A stretch of 64,000 nt of DNA from Psychrosphaera ytuae (GCF_017638545.1 NZ_CP072110.1:1550001-1614000), one strand, 5' to 3'. Positions 40,979-51,378 are shown, counted from the first letter of the stretch. Numbers and translations: made by a program. Notes: a model not told the origin generated them from the sequence alone.

Positions 40979-41905
40979 TTATTTAGCACCGAATGCGTCT
41001 TGAAGTGGTGGCACAACCTGCTTCTTGCGAGACATGATGCCATCAATCCAAACACGGCCATTATCAAGTTTAACGTCGTACGCCTTTTCAATAACGCTTT
41101 CATCTTCAGAAACGACTAATAACTCAGAGCCTTCTTTCATGATGTCGGTCAATAAGAGAATCGTTGAGTGGCGGTTACCCTCTTCACGAAGCGCTTTTAG
41201 GTCTGCGTGCAGGTCATCTTTGAACGAATCAAAGATAGCTAAGTCCACAACTTCGAGCTGGCCGATACCAACTAGGTTACCGTTCATGTTGAAATCTTTA
41301 AAGTCACGAAGAACAAGGTCGCGCATTGGCGTGTCTTCAACTGCAGACTTAACCTTGAACATTTCCATACCTAATTCTTTAGGATCATCAATACCTGCGA
41401 TTTCCGCCAGTGCTTCAACACATTTAATGTCTGCAGTAGTACACGTTGGTGATTTAAAAATTACCGTGTCACTTAAAATTGCACACATCATCGCGCCTGC
41501 GATGTCTTTTGGAATTTCTACGTCGTGGAAGTCGTACATCATTTTGATAATGGTATTTGTACAACCAACTGGACGAATCCAACACTCTAGTGGAGCAGAT
41601 GTCGTGATATCACCAAGTTTGTGGTGATCAATAATGCCTAAAATAGTCGCATCATCGATATCGTCAGGACCTTGTACGCGGTCAGAGTGATCAACAATGT
41701 ATAGGCTCTCACCTGCGTACGATAATTTTAGTTCTGGCTCTTCAAAACCAAAGCGCTCAAGAATAAATTTTGTTTCAGGTGATAACTCACCTAAACGCGC
41801 AGGTACCGTCGGCTCACCGAGGGTTGTTTTTAAATACGATAACGCTATCGCAGAACAGATTGAATCTGAGTCAGGAACTTTGTGACCCACAACATAATTT
41901 GGCAT
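40979..41905 (-). CDS. ppaC: Manganese-dependent inorganic pyrophosphatase (family II)
   Basis: PpaC hydrolyses pyrophosphate to phosphate. The 308-residue protein has the DHH and DHHA2 domains: GHKVPDSDSICSAIAL, YIVDHSD, IIDHHKLGD (the DHH motif), and the C-terminal SRKKQVVPPLQ. This family II enzyme is found in Firmicutes and some marine gammaproteobacteria, usually in place of or beside the unrelated Mg-dependent Ppa. AAGGG precedes the ATG. Confidence 0.95.
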   Translation of the reverse strand: MPNYVVGHKVPDSDSICSAIALSYLKTTLGEPTVPARLGELSPETKFILERFGFEEPELKLSYAGESLYIVDHSDRVQGPDDIDDATILGIIDHHKLGDITTSAPLECWIRPVGCTNTIIKMMYDFHDVEIPKDIAGAMMCAILSDTVIFKSPTCTTADIKCVEALAEIAGIDDPKELGMEMFKVKSAVEDTPMRDLVLRDFKDFNMNGNLVGIGQLEVVDLAIFDSFKDDLHADLKALREEGNRHSTILLLTDIMKEGSELLVVSEDESVIEKAYDVKLDNGRVWIDGIMSRKKQVVPPLQDAFGAK

Positions 41906-41973
41906 ATCAAACCCTTAACGAGTAATGTCTAATTGGTAAAAATTGAATGCCAGAATTATAACGGATTTGAGTT

Positions 41974-42023
41974 AAAAAAAGCCAGTCCGCAAAGTGTATT
42001 GCACGCACTTTACGAACTGGCTT
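41974..42023 (-). terminator. Long terminator hairpin after fbp
   Basis: AAGCCAGT (41979-41986) and ACTGGCTT (42016-42023) with inner pairs up to AAAGTG/CACTTT form an imperfect stem of about 16 pairs. On the minus strand it is followed by seven T. Confidence 0.82.
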
Positions 42024-42041
42024 CTGAGGAACGCGATAGTG

Positions 42042-43022
42042 TTATTGGTTGTGATAATCCAAACAGATCTTCACTTCTTGCTTCGAGCCTAAGATTACCG
42101 GAACACGCTGATGTAATTCGGTCGGTTTAATGTCCAAGATGTTGTGCTCACCGGTAGAGATCAAACCACCCGCTTGCTCAACCAAAAGACCCATTGGGTT
42201 CGCTTCGTATAACAAGCGTAACTTATAAGGTTTTTCAGGCTTATCAGTATGTGCAGGGTAAGTGAAAATACCACCTCGGCACAATATGCGATGAACGTCA
42301 CCCACCATGCAGGCAATCCAGCGCATGTTGAAGTTTTTACCACGAATACCTTGTTTGCCATCCAAAATGTCTCGGATGTAACGCTGCATCGGAATTTCCC
42401 ACTTGTGCTGATTTGAGCTGTTGATAGCAAACTCTTGAGTTTCTTCTGGAATTTGAATATTTTCACGAGTTTTTAGGAATGAACCATGGGTCTTGTCTAA
42501 GGTGTAGAAATCCACGCCATTACCAGTTGTTAATGCAAGAATAGTTGACGGACCATACATCACATAACCCGCTGCAACTTGGTTGCGTCCTGGCTGTAAA
42601 AAGTCATCGATAGTGATTGGCGCGCCGTCCAGCTTTTCCTCAGGTACAGGTAGGATAGAAAAAATAGTACCCGTTAAGCTGTTCACATCTATATTAGAGC
42701 TACCGTCGAGTGGATCAAATGCCACCAAAAAGCGACCACCATGCTCTCCTTCAACAATGTCGTCTTCCTCTTCCGAGGCAATCGCGCGTACAAAGCCCGA
42801 TTCTAATAACATGTCTTTTAATAGCTGATTGGATAACACGTCTAGCTTTTTTTGTGTCTCACCCTGGATGTTTTCATTTAAAGTGGAACCTAGTACACCT
42901 GATAAGTCAGCTTGACCGACGCGAAATGAGATGTCTTTACAGGCCGCCAAAATGGTTCGAATTAAAGAGATCAAGTCGAGCTCTACGCCATCCTTTCGTA
43001 ACTCAGGTGCCAATCTTTGCAT
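42042..43022 (-). CDS. fbp: Fructose-1,6-bisphosphatase class I
   Basis: Fbp removes the 1-phosphate of fructose-1,6-bisphosphate in gluconeogenesis. The 326-residue protein has the metal-binding SEEEDD and FDPLDGSSNID motifs, the substrate loop KPYKLRLLYEANPMGLLVEQAGG, and GSKQEV near the end. Length is normal. It is monocistronic with its own terminator. Confidence 0.96.
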   Translation of the reverse strand: MQRLAPELRKDGVELDLISLIRTILAACKDISFRVGQADLSGVLGSTLNENIQGETQKKLDVLSNQLLKDMLLESGFVRAIASEEEDDIVEGEHGGRFLVAFDPLDGSSNIDVNSLTGTIFSILPVPEEKLDGAPITIDDFLQPGRNQVAAGYVMYGPSTILALTTGNGVDFYTLDKTHGSFLKTRENIQIPEETQEFAINSSNQHKWEIPMQRYIRDILDGKQGIRGKNFNMRWIACMVGDVHRILCRGGIFTYPAHTDKPEKPYKLRLLYEANPMGLLVEQAGGLISTGEHNILDIKPTELHQRVPVILGSKQEVKICLDYHNQ

Positions 43023-43292
43023 TGTTTTTACAGCCTTTTATATTGATATTTGACATTTAACAGGAGAAACCTGCATTGGCGCTTACTAAATCTTTTTTAA
43101 TTATTGTTTACTCAATAAGGCCAATTTTTATAACGCGGGTATTCTAACCAAATTTGGATCTTTTTTGCAGTTTTTTAAATCAAATTTATGAAAACTTTCA
43201 TAGTGAGTTACAAAATCGTTAAATAGTTCACTTACCAGCAATTCTGCGGCACACTAATCTGATTACGGCAAAATAATATGATAGGGCTCACC

Positions 43293-45746
43293 ATGGAAAC
43301 TTTTCGATCTCATTGCACTCAATCTCAATCAATTTTGATCAGAGTGTTCAGTTTACTCAGCGTGTTATTCATTTTTATGACAGGTACTACCCATGCAGGT
43401 GTGAAAAGCATCTCTGAATTCACATCCGACATGCTAAAGGTAGACGGTTACTTCAACTTTTACTACGACAAATCGTCAGATAAGTTATACCTAGAAATCG
43501 ATAAGTTTGAGCAGCCTTTTCTTTTTCAAAGTTCTTTGCCTCACGGCTTAGGCTCCAATGATATTGGTTTGGACCGAGGTCAATTAGGCGATACTCGCGT
43601 TGTGCAGTTCGAAAGTTATGGCAACAAAGTGCTTTTGACTCAGCTTAATATGGATTATAGAGCGAACAGTGATAACAAAGCCGAACAAAAGAGCGTAGCT
43701 CAAGCCTTTGCCAAATCGGTAATTCAAGGATTCGAAATTTTGGCAAAAAATCGTGGTACGGCCCTCGTCGATTACACGCCATTTTTATTGAGTGATATCC
43801 ACGGTGTTAGCCAAACGCTACAAGCTAAAAATCAAGGTAGCTATAGCTTAATGAGAGATCGCAGTGCGGTCCACTTTGCCAAAAGCAAAGGTTTTCCTAA
43901 AAATACAGAACTCGAAGCCATCATATCCTTCAAAGGCTCTAACCCTGGTCAATATGTTCGCCAAGTCGCGCCTGATCCAAACAACATCACGGTTCATATG
44001 CATCACTCTTTAATTCAACTGCCTGATGATAAATACCAACCCCGTGCATTTCATCCGTTTAGTGGTTTTTGGAGCATCTCTCACAAAGACTATGCCGTAG
44101 GTCTCGATGACAGCATGGACATCAAAGTTATCCCTCGTCACAGATTGGAAAAGAAAAACCCGAATGCTGAAAAAAGCGAGGCCAAGCAGCCTATTGTTTA
44201 TTACTTAGATCCGGGCACCCCAGAGCCGATTCGCACCGCTTTATTAGATGGAGCGCGTTGGTGGAATCAGGCATTTGAAGCCGCCGGTTTTATCAATGCC
44301 TTTCAAGTAAAAATGCTACCTGAACATGCAGACCCTATGGACGTGCGCTATAACACAATTCAATGGGTTCACCGGGCAACAAGGGGCTGGAGTTACGGAG
44401 CTTCCGTAATAGACCCACGAACCGGCGAAATAATCAAAGGCCACGTTACCCTTGGTTCTCTGCGGGTCCGCCACGATTATTTATTAGCTCAAGCCTTAAC
44501 GGGCCCATTTGACTCAGAACAAGCTGATACTTCTCCTATAAAAGCAATGGCGTTAGCTCGAATTCGTCAACTTTCGGCCCATGAAGTAGGTCATACGCTA
44601 GGTATCGCGCACAACTTTGCTGCGTCGACCAATGAGCGAGCGTCAGTGATGGATTACCCTCACCCTTTGATTAAACTTAATCAAGGTAAAATCGACTTGT
44701 CCGACGCTTATGCAGAAGGTATTGGCGAGTGGGATAAATACGTCGTTAAATATGGTTACAGCCAATTTAACAATTCAACAGAAGAACGCAGTCAACTTAA
44801 CCAACTTGTCAGTAAGGCTCAAAATGCCGGTTTGTTGTATATGTCCGACCCGGATGCAAGGCCCCTAAGTGGTGCCCATCCAACTGGGCACCTGTGGGAC
44901 AATGGCAAAGACGCTGCGGCCGAACTAACTAGAGTACTTGCCGTGCGCGCCCACGCTTTAGCGCGATTTGGTAAAGACAACTTAGCGCCTAACCAGCCTC
45001 TATCCGACTTACAAGAGATTTTAATGCCTTTGTACTACTACCATCGCTATCAAGTTACTGCGGCAGCTAAGTTGATTGGTGGTGTGAATTATCAGTACGA
45101 TGTAAAAGACCAACTACCGGATGTTTTAAAAACAGTTTCCGCTCAACAACAAAATGCTGCACTTGAGGCCCTTTTAAGTACTCTTTCAGCCCAAACACTT
45201 ACATTGCCCTCAAATGTATTAAAGAGCATTCCTCCGAAAGCTTACGGCAGTTACAAAAACAGAGAAACTGGGCCTAGCAAAACCGGCCTTGTTTTTGACC
45301 CTGTGACGTTAGCAGCTGCAGCCGCAAACCACACTCTTAGTGCACTGTTAAATCCAGCACGACTATCAAGAATTGCTCAACAATCGAGTATGGATAGTGG
45401 CCTTTGGACCTTAACTGAGTACCTAACAAAAATTGCTTCGACTGGAGTTCAATCACCTCTTGAGGGTGGCCATGCCTCTCTAGTTCAACAGCGAATCGCA
45501 GCTGTGACGTTAGAAAAGTTAGTGGCTTTAGCAAACTCAGAGACGACCCCAGTAGAGGTAAAAGGCGATGTATTTACAGTTTTACACAAGATAAATAACT
45601 GGCTCAAAAAAGAAAGCCTTAACCCGACTTCAGGGCATCAAGGGTTTTACCGTTTGATGAGCTTTCATTTGGACTGGTATTTTGAGCACAGAAAGTGGTT
45701 ACCGCTAACAGATATGAGTACACTACCGCCAGGCTCGCCAATTTAA
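43293..45746 (+). CDS. Exported zinc-dependent metalloprotease
   Basis: This 817-residue protein has an N-terminal signal peptide (hydrophobic about 19-34, then THAG). HEVGHTLGIAH at 430-440 gives the metzincin-type HExxHxxGxxH zinc site, followed by a candidate Met-turn at SVMDYP. The N-terminal half matches the DUF5117/DUF5118 type that accompanies this protease family in marine bacteria and Bacteroidetes. I use the ATG at 43293, with TAGGG upstream; the ATG at 43278 has no ribosome-binding site. Substrates are unknown. The 270-nt gap upstream is AT-rich, and I see no gene in it. mpl starts 33 nt after the stop. Confidence 0.88.
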   Translation: METFRSHCTQSQSILIRVFSLLSVLFIFMTGTTHAGVKSISEFTSDMLKVDGYFNFYYDKSSDKLYLEIDKFEQPFLFQSSLPHGLGSNDIGLDRGQLGDTRVVQFESYGNKVLLTQLNMDYRANSDNKAEQKSVAQAFAKSVIQGFEILAKNRGTALVDYTPFLLSDIHGVSQTLQAKNQGSYSLMRDRSAVHFAKSKGFPKNTELEAIISFKGSNPGQYVRQVAPDPNNITVHMHHSLIQLPDDKYQPRAFHPFSGFWSISHKDYAVGLDDSMDIKVIPRHRLEKKNPNAEKSEAKQPIVYYLDPGTPEPIRTALLDGARWWNQAFEAAGFINAFQVKMLPEHADPMDVRYNTIQWVHRATRGWSYGASVIDPRTGEIIKGHVTLGSLRVRHDYLLAQALTGPFDSEQADTSPIKAMALARIRQLSAHEVGHTLGIAHNFAASTNERASVMDYPHPLIKLNQGKIDLSDAYAEGIGEWDKYVVKYGYSQFNNSTEERSQLNQLVSKAQNAGLLYMSDPDARPLSGAHPTGHLWDNGKDAAAELTRVLAVRAHALARFGKDNLAPNQPLSDLQEILMPLYYYHRYQVTAAAKLIGGVNYQYDVKDQLPDVLKTVSAQQQNAALEALLSTLSAQTLTLPSNVLKSIPPKAYGSYKNRETGPSKTGLVFDPVTLAAAAANHTLSALLNPARLSRIAQQSSMDSGLWTLTEYLTKIASTGVQSPLEGGHASLVQQRIAAVTLEKLVALANSETTPVEVKGDVFTVLHKINNWLKKESLNPTSGHQGFYRLMSFHLDWYFEHRKWLPLTDMSTLPPGSPI

Positions 45747-45778
45747 TTTTTTTAAAAGCTTTAGACAAAAAGGATTGT

Positions 45779-47155
45779 ATGCACATTCATATTCTTGGTA
45801 TCTGCGGTACATTCATGGGTGGTATCGCAGCCATAGCCAAACAGCTCGGCCATCGTGTCACGGGTTCAGATTTAAACGTATACCCGCCGATGTCAACGCA
45901 ACTAGAGGCATTAGGCATCACTTTGTCACGTGGCTGGGACACCGAGCAGTTTCAACCAGAACCGGATTTGGTCATTATCGGCAACGCCTTAAGCCGAGGT
46001 AACCCTGCCGTTGAATATGTTTTGTCACGCAATATTCCATACACATCCGGCCCTGAGTGGCTAAAGCGTGAAGTACTACAACAACGTTGGGTCATCGCGG
46101 CCTCTGGCACCCATGGCAAAACCACTACCTCTGGAATGGTGGCCTGGTTGCTCGAGTCTTGCGGCATGAAACCAGGCTACTTGATCGGTGGCGTACCCGG
46201 AAACTTTGAAGTTTCTGCACGACTAGGAGACAGCCCATTTTTTGTTATTGAAGCGGACGAATACGATACTGCTTTTTTTGATAAGAGAAGTAAGTTCGTT
46301 CACTACTTACCTAAAACACTGATCATAAACAATTTAGAATTTGATCATGCAGATATTTTTGATTCACTCAAAGACATCCAACGTCAATTTCATCACCTCG
46401 TAAGAACGGTTCCAAATGGTGGTCTGATTTTGTTTAATCCAGCAGAGCAGAGCGTTAGAGAAACACTCGACCAAGGCTGTTGGACACCAACCGAAACCAT
46501 CAACCTCACAGGTAATGACAACAGTCTTTGGCAGGCAAATATACTGCCGAATCATGACGGCCAAAAAGATGGCAGCCGCTATGAGGTGATTTTAGATGGT
46601 GAATCAAAGGGCACTATAAGCTGGACTTTGAGTGGTGAGCACAATGTTCACAATGGCTTGATGGCATTGGCAGCAGCTCGACATTGTGGCATGTCTTTAG
46701 ATGCCTGTATCGAGGCACTCTGCACATTCCAAAACGCTAAGCGCCGAATGGAACTAAGAGCCATTACCAATGGCGTTCATCTTTACGATGACTTTGCTCA
46801 TCATCCCACTGCAATCAAAACAACACTCGCAGGTCATAGAGCTAAAGTTGGTAAGCGTAAAATCATCGCGATAGTTGAGCCAAGATCAAACACCATGAAA
46901 TCAGATGTACACCAGGATACACTGGGAGAGAGTTGGCAAGATGCCGATCATGTTTTGGTATACCAACCTAATCCCGAGTGGCGTTGTAATTTACCGACAA
47001 ACTCAGTGCCTACTCAGTTTATTGATTCGGTAGAAAAAATTATTGAGCAAACTGTTGAACTCGTAGCCGAGGGTGACCATATAGTGGTAATGAGTAACGG
47101 TGGCTTCGAAGCCATTCACCAGCGCCTCATCGATAAATTAGATAAGACAAGCTGA
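45779..47155 (+). CDS. mpl: UDP-MurNAc:L-alanyl-gamma-D-glutamyl-meso-DAP ligase
   Basis: Mpl recycles murein tripeptide by joining it to UDP-MurNAc in the cytoplasm. The 458-residue Mur ligase begins MHIHILGICGTFMGGIAAIA, has the ATP loop ASGTHGKTTTSGM, DEYDTAFFDKRSKFVHY, and the C-terminal EPRSNTMK. Length matches E. coli Mpl (457). AAGGA precedes the ATG at 45779; a longer in-frame reading into the metalloprotease gene has no family support. ubiX follows after 35 nt. Confidence 0.96.
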   Translation: MHIHILGICGTFMGGIAAIAKQLGHRVTGSDLNVYPPMSTQLEALGITLSRGWDTEQFQPEPDLVIIGNALSRGNPAVEYVLSRNIPYTSGPEWLKREVLQQRWVIAASGTHGKTTTSGMVAWLLESCGMKPGYLIGGVPGNFEVSARLGDSPFFVIEADEYDTAFFDKRSKFVHYLPKTLIINNLEFDHADIFDSLKDIQRQFHHLVRTVPNGGLILFNPAEQSVRETLDQGCWTPTETINLTGNDNSLWQANILPNHDGQKDGSRYEVILDGESKGTISWTLSGEHNVHNGLMALAAARHCGMSLDACIEALCTFQNAKRRMELRAITNGVHLYDDFAHHPTAIKTTLAGHRAKVGKRKIIAIVEPRSNTMKSDVHQDTLGESWQDADHVLVYQPNPEWRCNLPTNSVPTQFIDSVEKIIEQTVELVAEGDHIVVMSNGGFEAIHQRLIDKLDKTS

Positions 47156-47189
47156 ATCAATCGCCTTAATAACAAAGGATCTCTGTATC

Positions 47190-47837
47190 ATGTCTGCAAG
47201 TGACACTATGTCCTACCACAATGCGTCTTTTTCAGGTCGCATTACCGTTGCAATGACCGGGGCTTCTGGAGCCCCATATGCTATCGAATTAATCAAACAG
47301 CTTGTCAGCGCCAACTACCAAATATTTTTGCTGCTCAGCTCTGCTGCCAAAGTCGTATTAAAAACTGAGACCGAACTAGAAATGCCTGGTAATCCAGCTA
47401 AGGCGACGGATTGGTGCCAAGACTATTTCAAGGCCAAACAACAGCAAATCGTTGTGTTAGGAAAAGACGAATGGTTTTCTCCACCCGCATCAGGCTCTGC
47501 CGCCCCTAAACAAATGGTTGTAGTACCTTGCTCTACGGGTACATTGTCATCCATCGCGTTAGGTACATCAGACAATTTACTAGAGCGTGCTGCCGATGTT
47601 GTTATTAAGGAACGTGGCCAGCTAATACTAGTACCACGAGAGACCCCGTTTTCATCTATTCATCTAGAAAATATGCTAAAGTTGTCTAATCTTGGCGTGA
47701 CAATTATGCCAGCAGCTCCAGGGTTTTATCATCACCCCAATAGCATCGAAGACTTAGTCAACTTTATGGTCGCTCGTATTATGGATCATTTAAACATCGA
47801 CCAGACCCTAGTGCCGCGCTGGGGCTACACTAAATAA
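47190..47837 (+). CDS. ubiX: Flavin prenyltransferase
   Basis: UbiX makes the prenylated FMN cofactor used by the UbiD decarboxylase in ubiquinone synthesis. The 215-residue flavoprotein has TVAMTGASGAPYAIELI (FMN and phosphate binding), VVPCSTGTLSSIALGTSDNLLERAADVVIKER and LVPRETPFSSIHLENML. Another ATG at 47208 could be used. It is probably cotranscribed with mpl. Confidence 0.95.
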   Translation: MSASDTMSYHNASFSGRITVAMTGASGAPYAIELIKQLVSANYQIFLLLSSAAKVVLKTETELEMPGNPAKATDWCQDYFKAKQQQIVVLGKDEWFSPPASGSAAPKQMVVVPCSTGTLSSIALGTSDNLLERAADVVIKERGQLILVPRETPFSSIHLENMLKLSNLGVTIMPAAPGFYHHPNSIEDLVNFMVARIMDHLNIDQTLVPRWGYTK

Positions 47838-47871
47838 ACGCAAATCACGACACAAGCGAGACTCGTTAGTT

Positions 47872-48807
47872 ATGTACGCACTCGAAATTACGGACTTAAA
47901 AAAGACGTATCAATCTAAAAGTAGAACCGTTGAGGCGCTTAAAGGCATTAACCTCAACGTAGAACAAGGCGATTTCTTCGCATTGTTAGGCCCAAATGGT
48001 GCTGGTAAATCGACAACCATTGGTATTATCAGCTCGTTAGTAAACAAAACAGCCGGAAAGGTAAAAGTATTTGGTAATGACATAGACACCGATTTAGAAG
48101 CGGCCAAATCACATATAGGGCTCGTTCCACAAGAGTTCAATTTCAACCAATTTGAGACTGTTCAGCAGATTGTCGTCAATCAGGCCGGTTATTATGGGGT
48201 TGACCGTAAAACCGCATTCGAGCGTGCTGAGAAATACTTAAAACAAACTGACTTGTGGGAAAAGCGTGATGCTGCCGCTCGTTCTCTTTCTGGTGGTATG
48301 AAACGCCGCTTGATGATTGCTCGAGCGTTAATGCACGAGCCGAAGTTGCTCATTTTAGATGAGCCAACAGCAGGAGTTGATATCGAAATTCGTCGCAGTA
48401 TGTGGGAGTTCTTGCAGAACCTCAACAAGCAAGGCATTACGATCATCTTGACGACGCATTACCTCGAAGAAGCCGAAATGTTATGCCGCAACATTGCCAT
48501 CATTGACAAAGGGGTGATCGGAGAAAATACCTCGATGAAGAGCTTGTTGGCCAAACTCAATATCGAAACCTTTATCCTTGATACGACTGAGTTTGAAGAG
48601 GCTCCGAGATTAGAAGGGTTTAATTGCACGGCGACTGACAACCATACGTTAGAAATTGAAGTCGCCAAAGAGCAAGGCTTAAATACCGTATTTAGTCAGT
48701 TAACAGAACAAGGGGTTCAGGTGTTGAGCATGAGAAACAAATCAAACCGACTAGAAGAGCTGTTTGTTCGTTTAGTCGAAGAAGGTAAAAAAGGAGCAGC
48801 GGCATAA
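47872..48807 (+). CDS. yadG: ABC transporter ATP-binding protein YadG
   Basis: This 311-residue ATPase aligns closely with E. coli YadG: Walker A LLGPNGAGKST, VPQEFNFNQFETVQQIVVNQAGYYGV, signature LSGGMKRR, Walker B LLILDEPTAGVDIE and LTTHYLEEAEM. With YadH it forms an ABC-2-type exporter of unknown substrate. Its stop codon overlaps the yadH start by one base. Confidence 0.93.
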   Translation: MYALEITDLKKTYQSKSRTVEALKGINLNVEQGDFFALLGPNGAGKSTTIGIISSLVNKTAGKVKVFGNDIDTDLEAAKSHIGLVPQEFNFNQFETVQQIVVNQAGYYGVDRKTAFERAEKYLKQTDLWEKRDAAARSLSGGMKRRLMIARALMHEPKLLILDEPTAGVDIEIRRSMWEFLQNLNKQGITIILTTHYLEEAEMLCRNIAIIDKGVIGENTSMKSLLAKLNIETFILDTTEFEEAPRLEGFNCTATDNHTLEIEVAKEQGLNTVFSQLTEQGVQVLSMRNKSNRLEELFVRLVEEGKKGAAA

Positions 48808-49574
48808 TGGGTAATTATTCTATTGCATTAAAAGCGATATTAATTAAAGAATGCACGCGCTTTTTAAGAATTTGGGTTCAGACTCTCGTTCCGCCGGCAA
48901 TCACGATGACATTATATTTCGTCATATTTGGTAATTTAATCGGATCTCGTATTGGTGAGATGGGTGGGTTTGACTATATGTCATTCATCGTTCCAGGTCT
49001 TATCATGATGTCAGTAATCACGAACTCCTATTCCAATGTTGCAAGCTCTTTTTACAGTGCAAAGTTCCAACGCAATATTGAAGAAATGCTGGTTGCCCCG
49101 GTACCAAATTTCGTTATCGTTTTAGGTTTCGTTGGTGGGGGGATGCTTCGAGGCCTACTTGTCGGATTAATCGTAACCTGCGTGTCTATGTTATTTGTTG
49201 ATATACAAATTCACAGCATCAGTATTTTGGTTTTGACTGTGTTAATGACATCAATGGTATTCTCTTTAGCTGGTTTGATGAATGCGATTTTTGCTAATTC
49301 ATTTGACGATATCTCAATCATTCCAACGTTTATCTTAACGCCGCTGACCTATTTAGGTGGGGTGTTTTATAGTTTGAGTTTGTTACCTGAATTTTGGCAG
49401 GGAGTTTCCAAAATTAATCCTATCGTCTATATGGTAAATGCGTTCAGATATGGCTTTTTAGGTGTGTCTGATGTGGATTTATCAATTGCGATCGCGATGA
49501 TTATCGCCTTTGTTGTGATATTTTTTAGCATCGCAATGACACTAATCAATAAAGGAATTGGGATCAGAAGTTAA
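48807..49574 (+). CDS. yadH: ABC-2-type membrane permease YadH
   Basis: This 255-residue protein has about six membrane helices and matches E. coli YadH through RIWVQTLVPPAITMTLYFVIFGNLIGSRIGEM, ERNIEE-like QRNIEEMLVAPVP, and PLTYLGGVFYSLSLLP. It pairs with YadG; the ATAATG junction couples their translation. Substrate unknown. Confidence 0.93.
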   Translation: MGNYSIALKAILIKECTRFLRIWVQTLVPPAITMTLYFVIFGNLIGSRIGEMGGFDYMSFIVPGLIMMSVITNSYSNVASSFYSAKFQRNIEEMLVAPVPNFVIVLGFVGGGMLRGLLVGLIVTCVSMLFVDIQIHSISILVLTVLMTSMVFSLAGLMNAIFANSFDDISIIPTFILTPLTYLGGVFYSLSLLPEFWQGVSKINPIVYMVNAFRYGFLGVSDVDLSIAIAMIIAFVVIFFSIAMTLINKGIGIRS

Positions 49575-49697
49575 GAAATATTTCACTACTTCTTGTTAGA
49601 ACGGATTCTTTGACTAAACTTAAGTCGATACAACTAGTTACATTAGCCGTTAATGGCTACTAAGTATACACTTAGCACGTATTGGCTTAATTTTAGC

Positions 49698-49724
49698 TAA
49701 GGCAACTGTCACAAAGGCCGATAT
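49698..49724 (+). promoter_or_regulatory. Sigma-28 (FliA) type promoter of the chemoreceptor
   Basis: TAAGGCAA (49698-49705), an 11-nt spacer and GCCGATAT (49717-49724) fit the flagellar sigma-28 promoter (TAAAGTTT-N11-GCCGATAA). The -10 half matches at 7 of 8 positions, the -35 half at 4. It is 34 nt before the chemoreceptor start. Confidence 0.65.
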
Positions 49725-49758
49725 ACTCTAGGCTTGGAAAATATAACAGGTAGAAGCA

Positions 49759-51378
49759 GTGAAAAATTTTCAAAACTTAAGTGTTTTCATAAAAATAAAT
49801 ACCATTACCTTGATTGCGTTGGTCGCATTGATTATCGTAATTGTATTAAATGCCTTGGCGAATCAACAAAACAACGTGAGTATTGATGAGCTCAAAGACA
49901 AACGTTATCAGATCGCCAAAATATCAACCGCAAACTCTTTTATCATTAACCGTATTGACGAGTTATATACACAAGCGGTTTCTTTTGGTGATGAAGAGCT
50001 AATCAACACTGCTGAAGAACAATACAAAACGCTTACTGCGAACATCGAGCAGATTAAAGCCTTAGACAAAACAAACCTGCAAAAACTCAATCAGTTTGAG
50101 TCGACGTTAGACAGATATAACGAAATCGCTAAAGACATTGTTGTATCGTTTATATCTGGCAGTGCCGACTTCAATGTTATCCAAGAAAAAAGTAAAGAAA
50201 AGTCTGAGCTTTTTCAACGTCTGAATGAAAACCTTGACCAATACAAGTCGCAATCAGATCGCGAATACGTTGAGTTAGCTGAAAACGCTAAAGCTCGCTC
50301 AGAAAGCACCATTTTGCAGAGTATTGTAATAGCTGTTGTACTTACTCTTATTGTTGTTGCACTGGGTTTCTTTATCGGCAAAGTTATTCGTCAAGCAGCC
50401 CAAGATGCTGCAGAAACGCTTGGTGAGTTAGCTCAGGGTGACGGTGATTTAAAATCTAAACTCAATGTCACCAGTGAAGATGAAATTGGTCAAATGGCCA
50501 AAAACTTCAACAGCTTTATGGAAGTGCTTCGCAGTGCGATCAGCGATGTTATGGCTGTGGTTCAACCTTTATTAGACAACTCAACTCGACTGATTCAGCG
50601 AATGGAAATTGCAGAGTCATCAATGCACAAACAAAGCGAAGACTCTGAAATGGTGAAACAATCCATGGAAGAGATGAATCAAAGTGTTAATGAAATTTCA
50701 GGATCTGCAAATGAGGCCGCAGTTGCGACCGAAAACGCAGAGCAGGAAGCACGTCAAAGTCTAGATATTTTGAGTCGCTCGATGGCCGTTTCTCAAGCGC
50801 TAAACAACGAGATAAAAGGTGCCTCATCAGTTATCCATAAACTGGCGGAAGACACTCAAAACGTTAACCAGATCCTTGATGTTATTACGTCTATCGCAGA
50901 ACAGACCAACCTTCTTGCACTAAATGCGGCAATTGAAGCAGCGCGTGCAGGTGAACAAGGTCGAGGTTTCGCAGTCGTTGCGGATGAAGTTCGAGAACTA
51001 GCATCAAGAACCTCAAAATCAACAACTGAAATCCGTGAGTTATTAAATGCCCTAACCGATGCAGCAACCGCTTCGGTAGAGTCGATGGAAAGTGCAAGTG
51101 CACAAGCAGAACGCAATGAGCAGTATGCGGCACAAACTGGTGAATCAGTCGACAAAATTGCCAAACACATCAATACAATTCACGGTTTAAATACTCAAAT
51201 CGCAACTGCCACAGAGCAACAAACATCGGTAGCTAATACGGTTATGGTCAATGTTACCGATATGAACAAGTCAATCGGTAGCTCACTAGAAGCATTAGAC
51301 GGTATCCGAGATGTATCTAAGAGCCTACACACATTATCTGATGACTTGTTAGAAGCAGCGTCTAAATTCAAGCTGTAG
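49759..51378 (+). CDS. Methyl-accepting chemotaxis protein
   Basis: This 539-residue transducer has a first membrane helix (about 12-32), a periplasmic four-helix-bundle sensor (about 35-190), a second helix (about 192-212), HAMP (about 213-268) and a cytoplasmic signalling domain. The conserved hairpin reads IAEQTNLLALNAAIEAARAGEQGRGFAVVADEVRELA. The ligand is unknown. The start is GTG at 49759 with AGGT upstream. The sigma-28-type promoter before it ties it to flagellar gene expression. Confidence 0.93.
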   Translation: MKNFQNLSVFIKINTITLIALVALIIVIVLNALANQQNNVSIDELKDKRYQIAKISTANSFIINRIDELYTQAVSFGDEELINTAEEQYKTLTANIEQIKALDKTNLQKLNQFESTLDRYNEIAKDIVVSFISGSADFNVIQEKSKEKSELFQRLNENLDQYKSQSDREYVELAENAKARSESTILQSIVIAVVLTLIVVALGFFIGKVIRQAAQDAAETLGELAQGDGDLKSKLNVTSEDEIGQMAKNFNSFMEVLRSAISDVMAVVQPLLDNSTRLIQRMEIAESSMHKQSEDSEMVKQSMEEMNQSVNEISGSANEAAVATENAEQEARQSLDILSRSMAVSQALNNEIKGASSVIHKLAEDTQNVNQILDVITSIAEQTNLLALNAAIEAARAGEQGRGFAVVADEVRELASRTSKSTTEIRELLNALTDAATASVESMESASAQAERNEQYAAQTGESVDKIAKHINTIHGLNTQIATATEQQTSVANTVMVNVTDMNKSIGSSLEALDGIRDVSKSLHTLSDDLLEAASKFKL

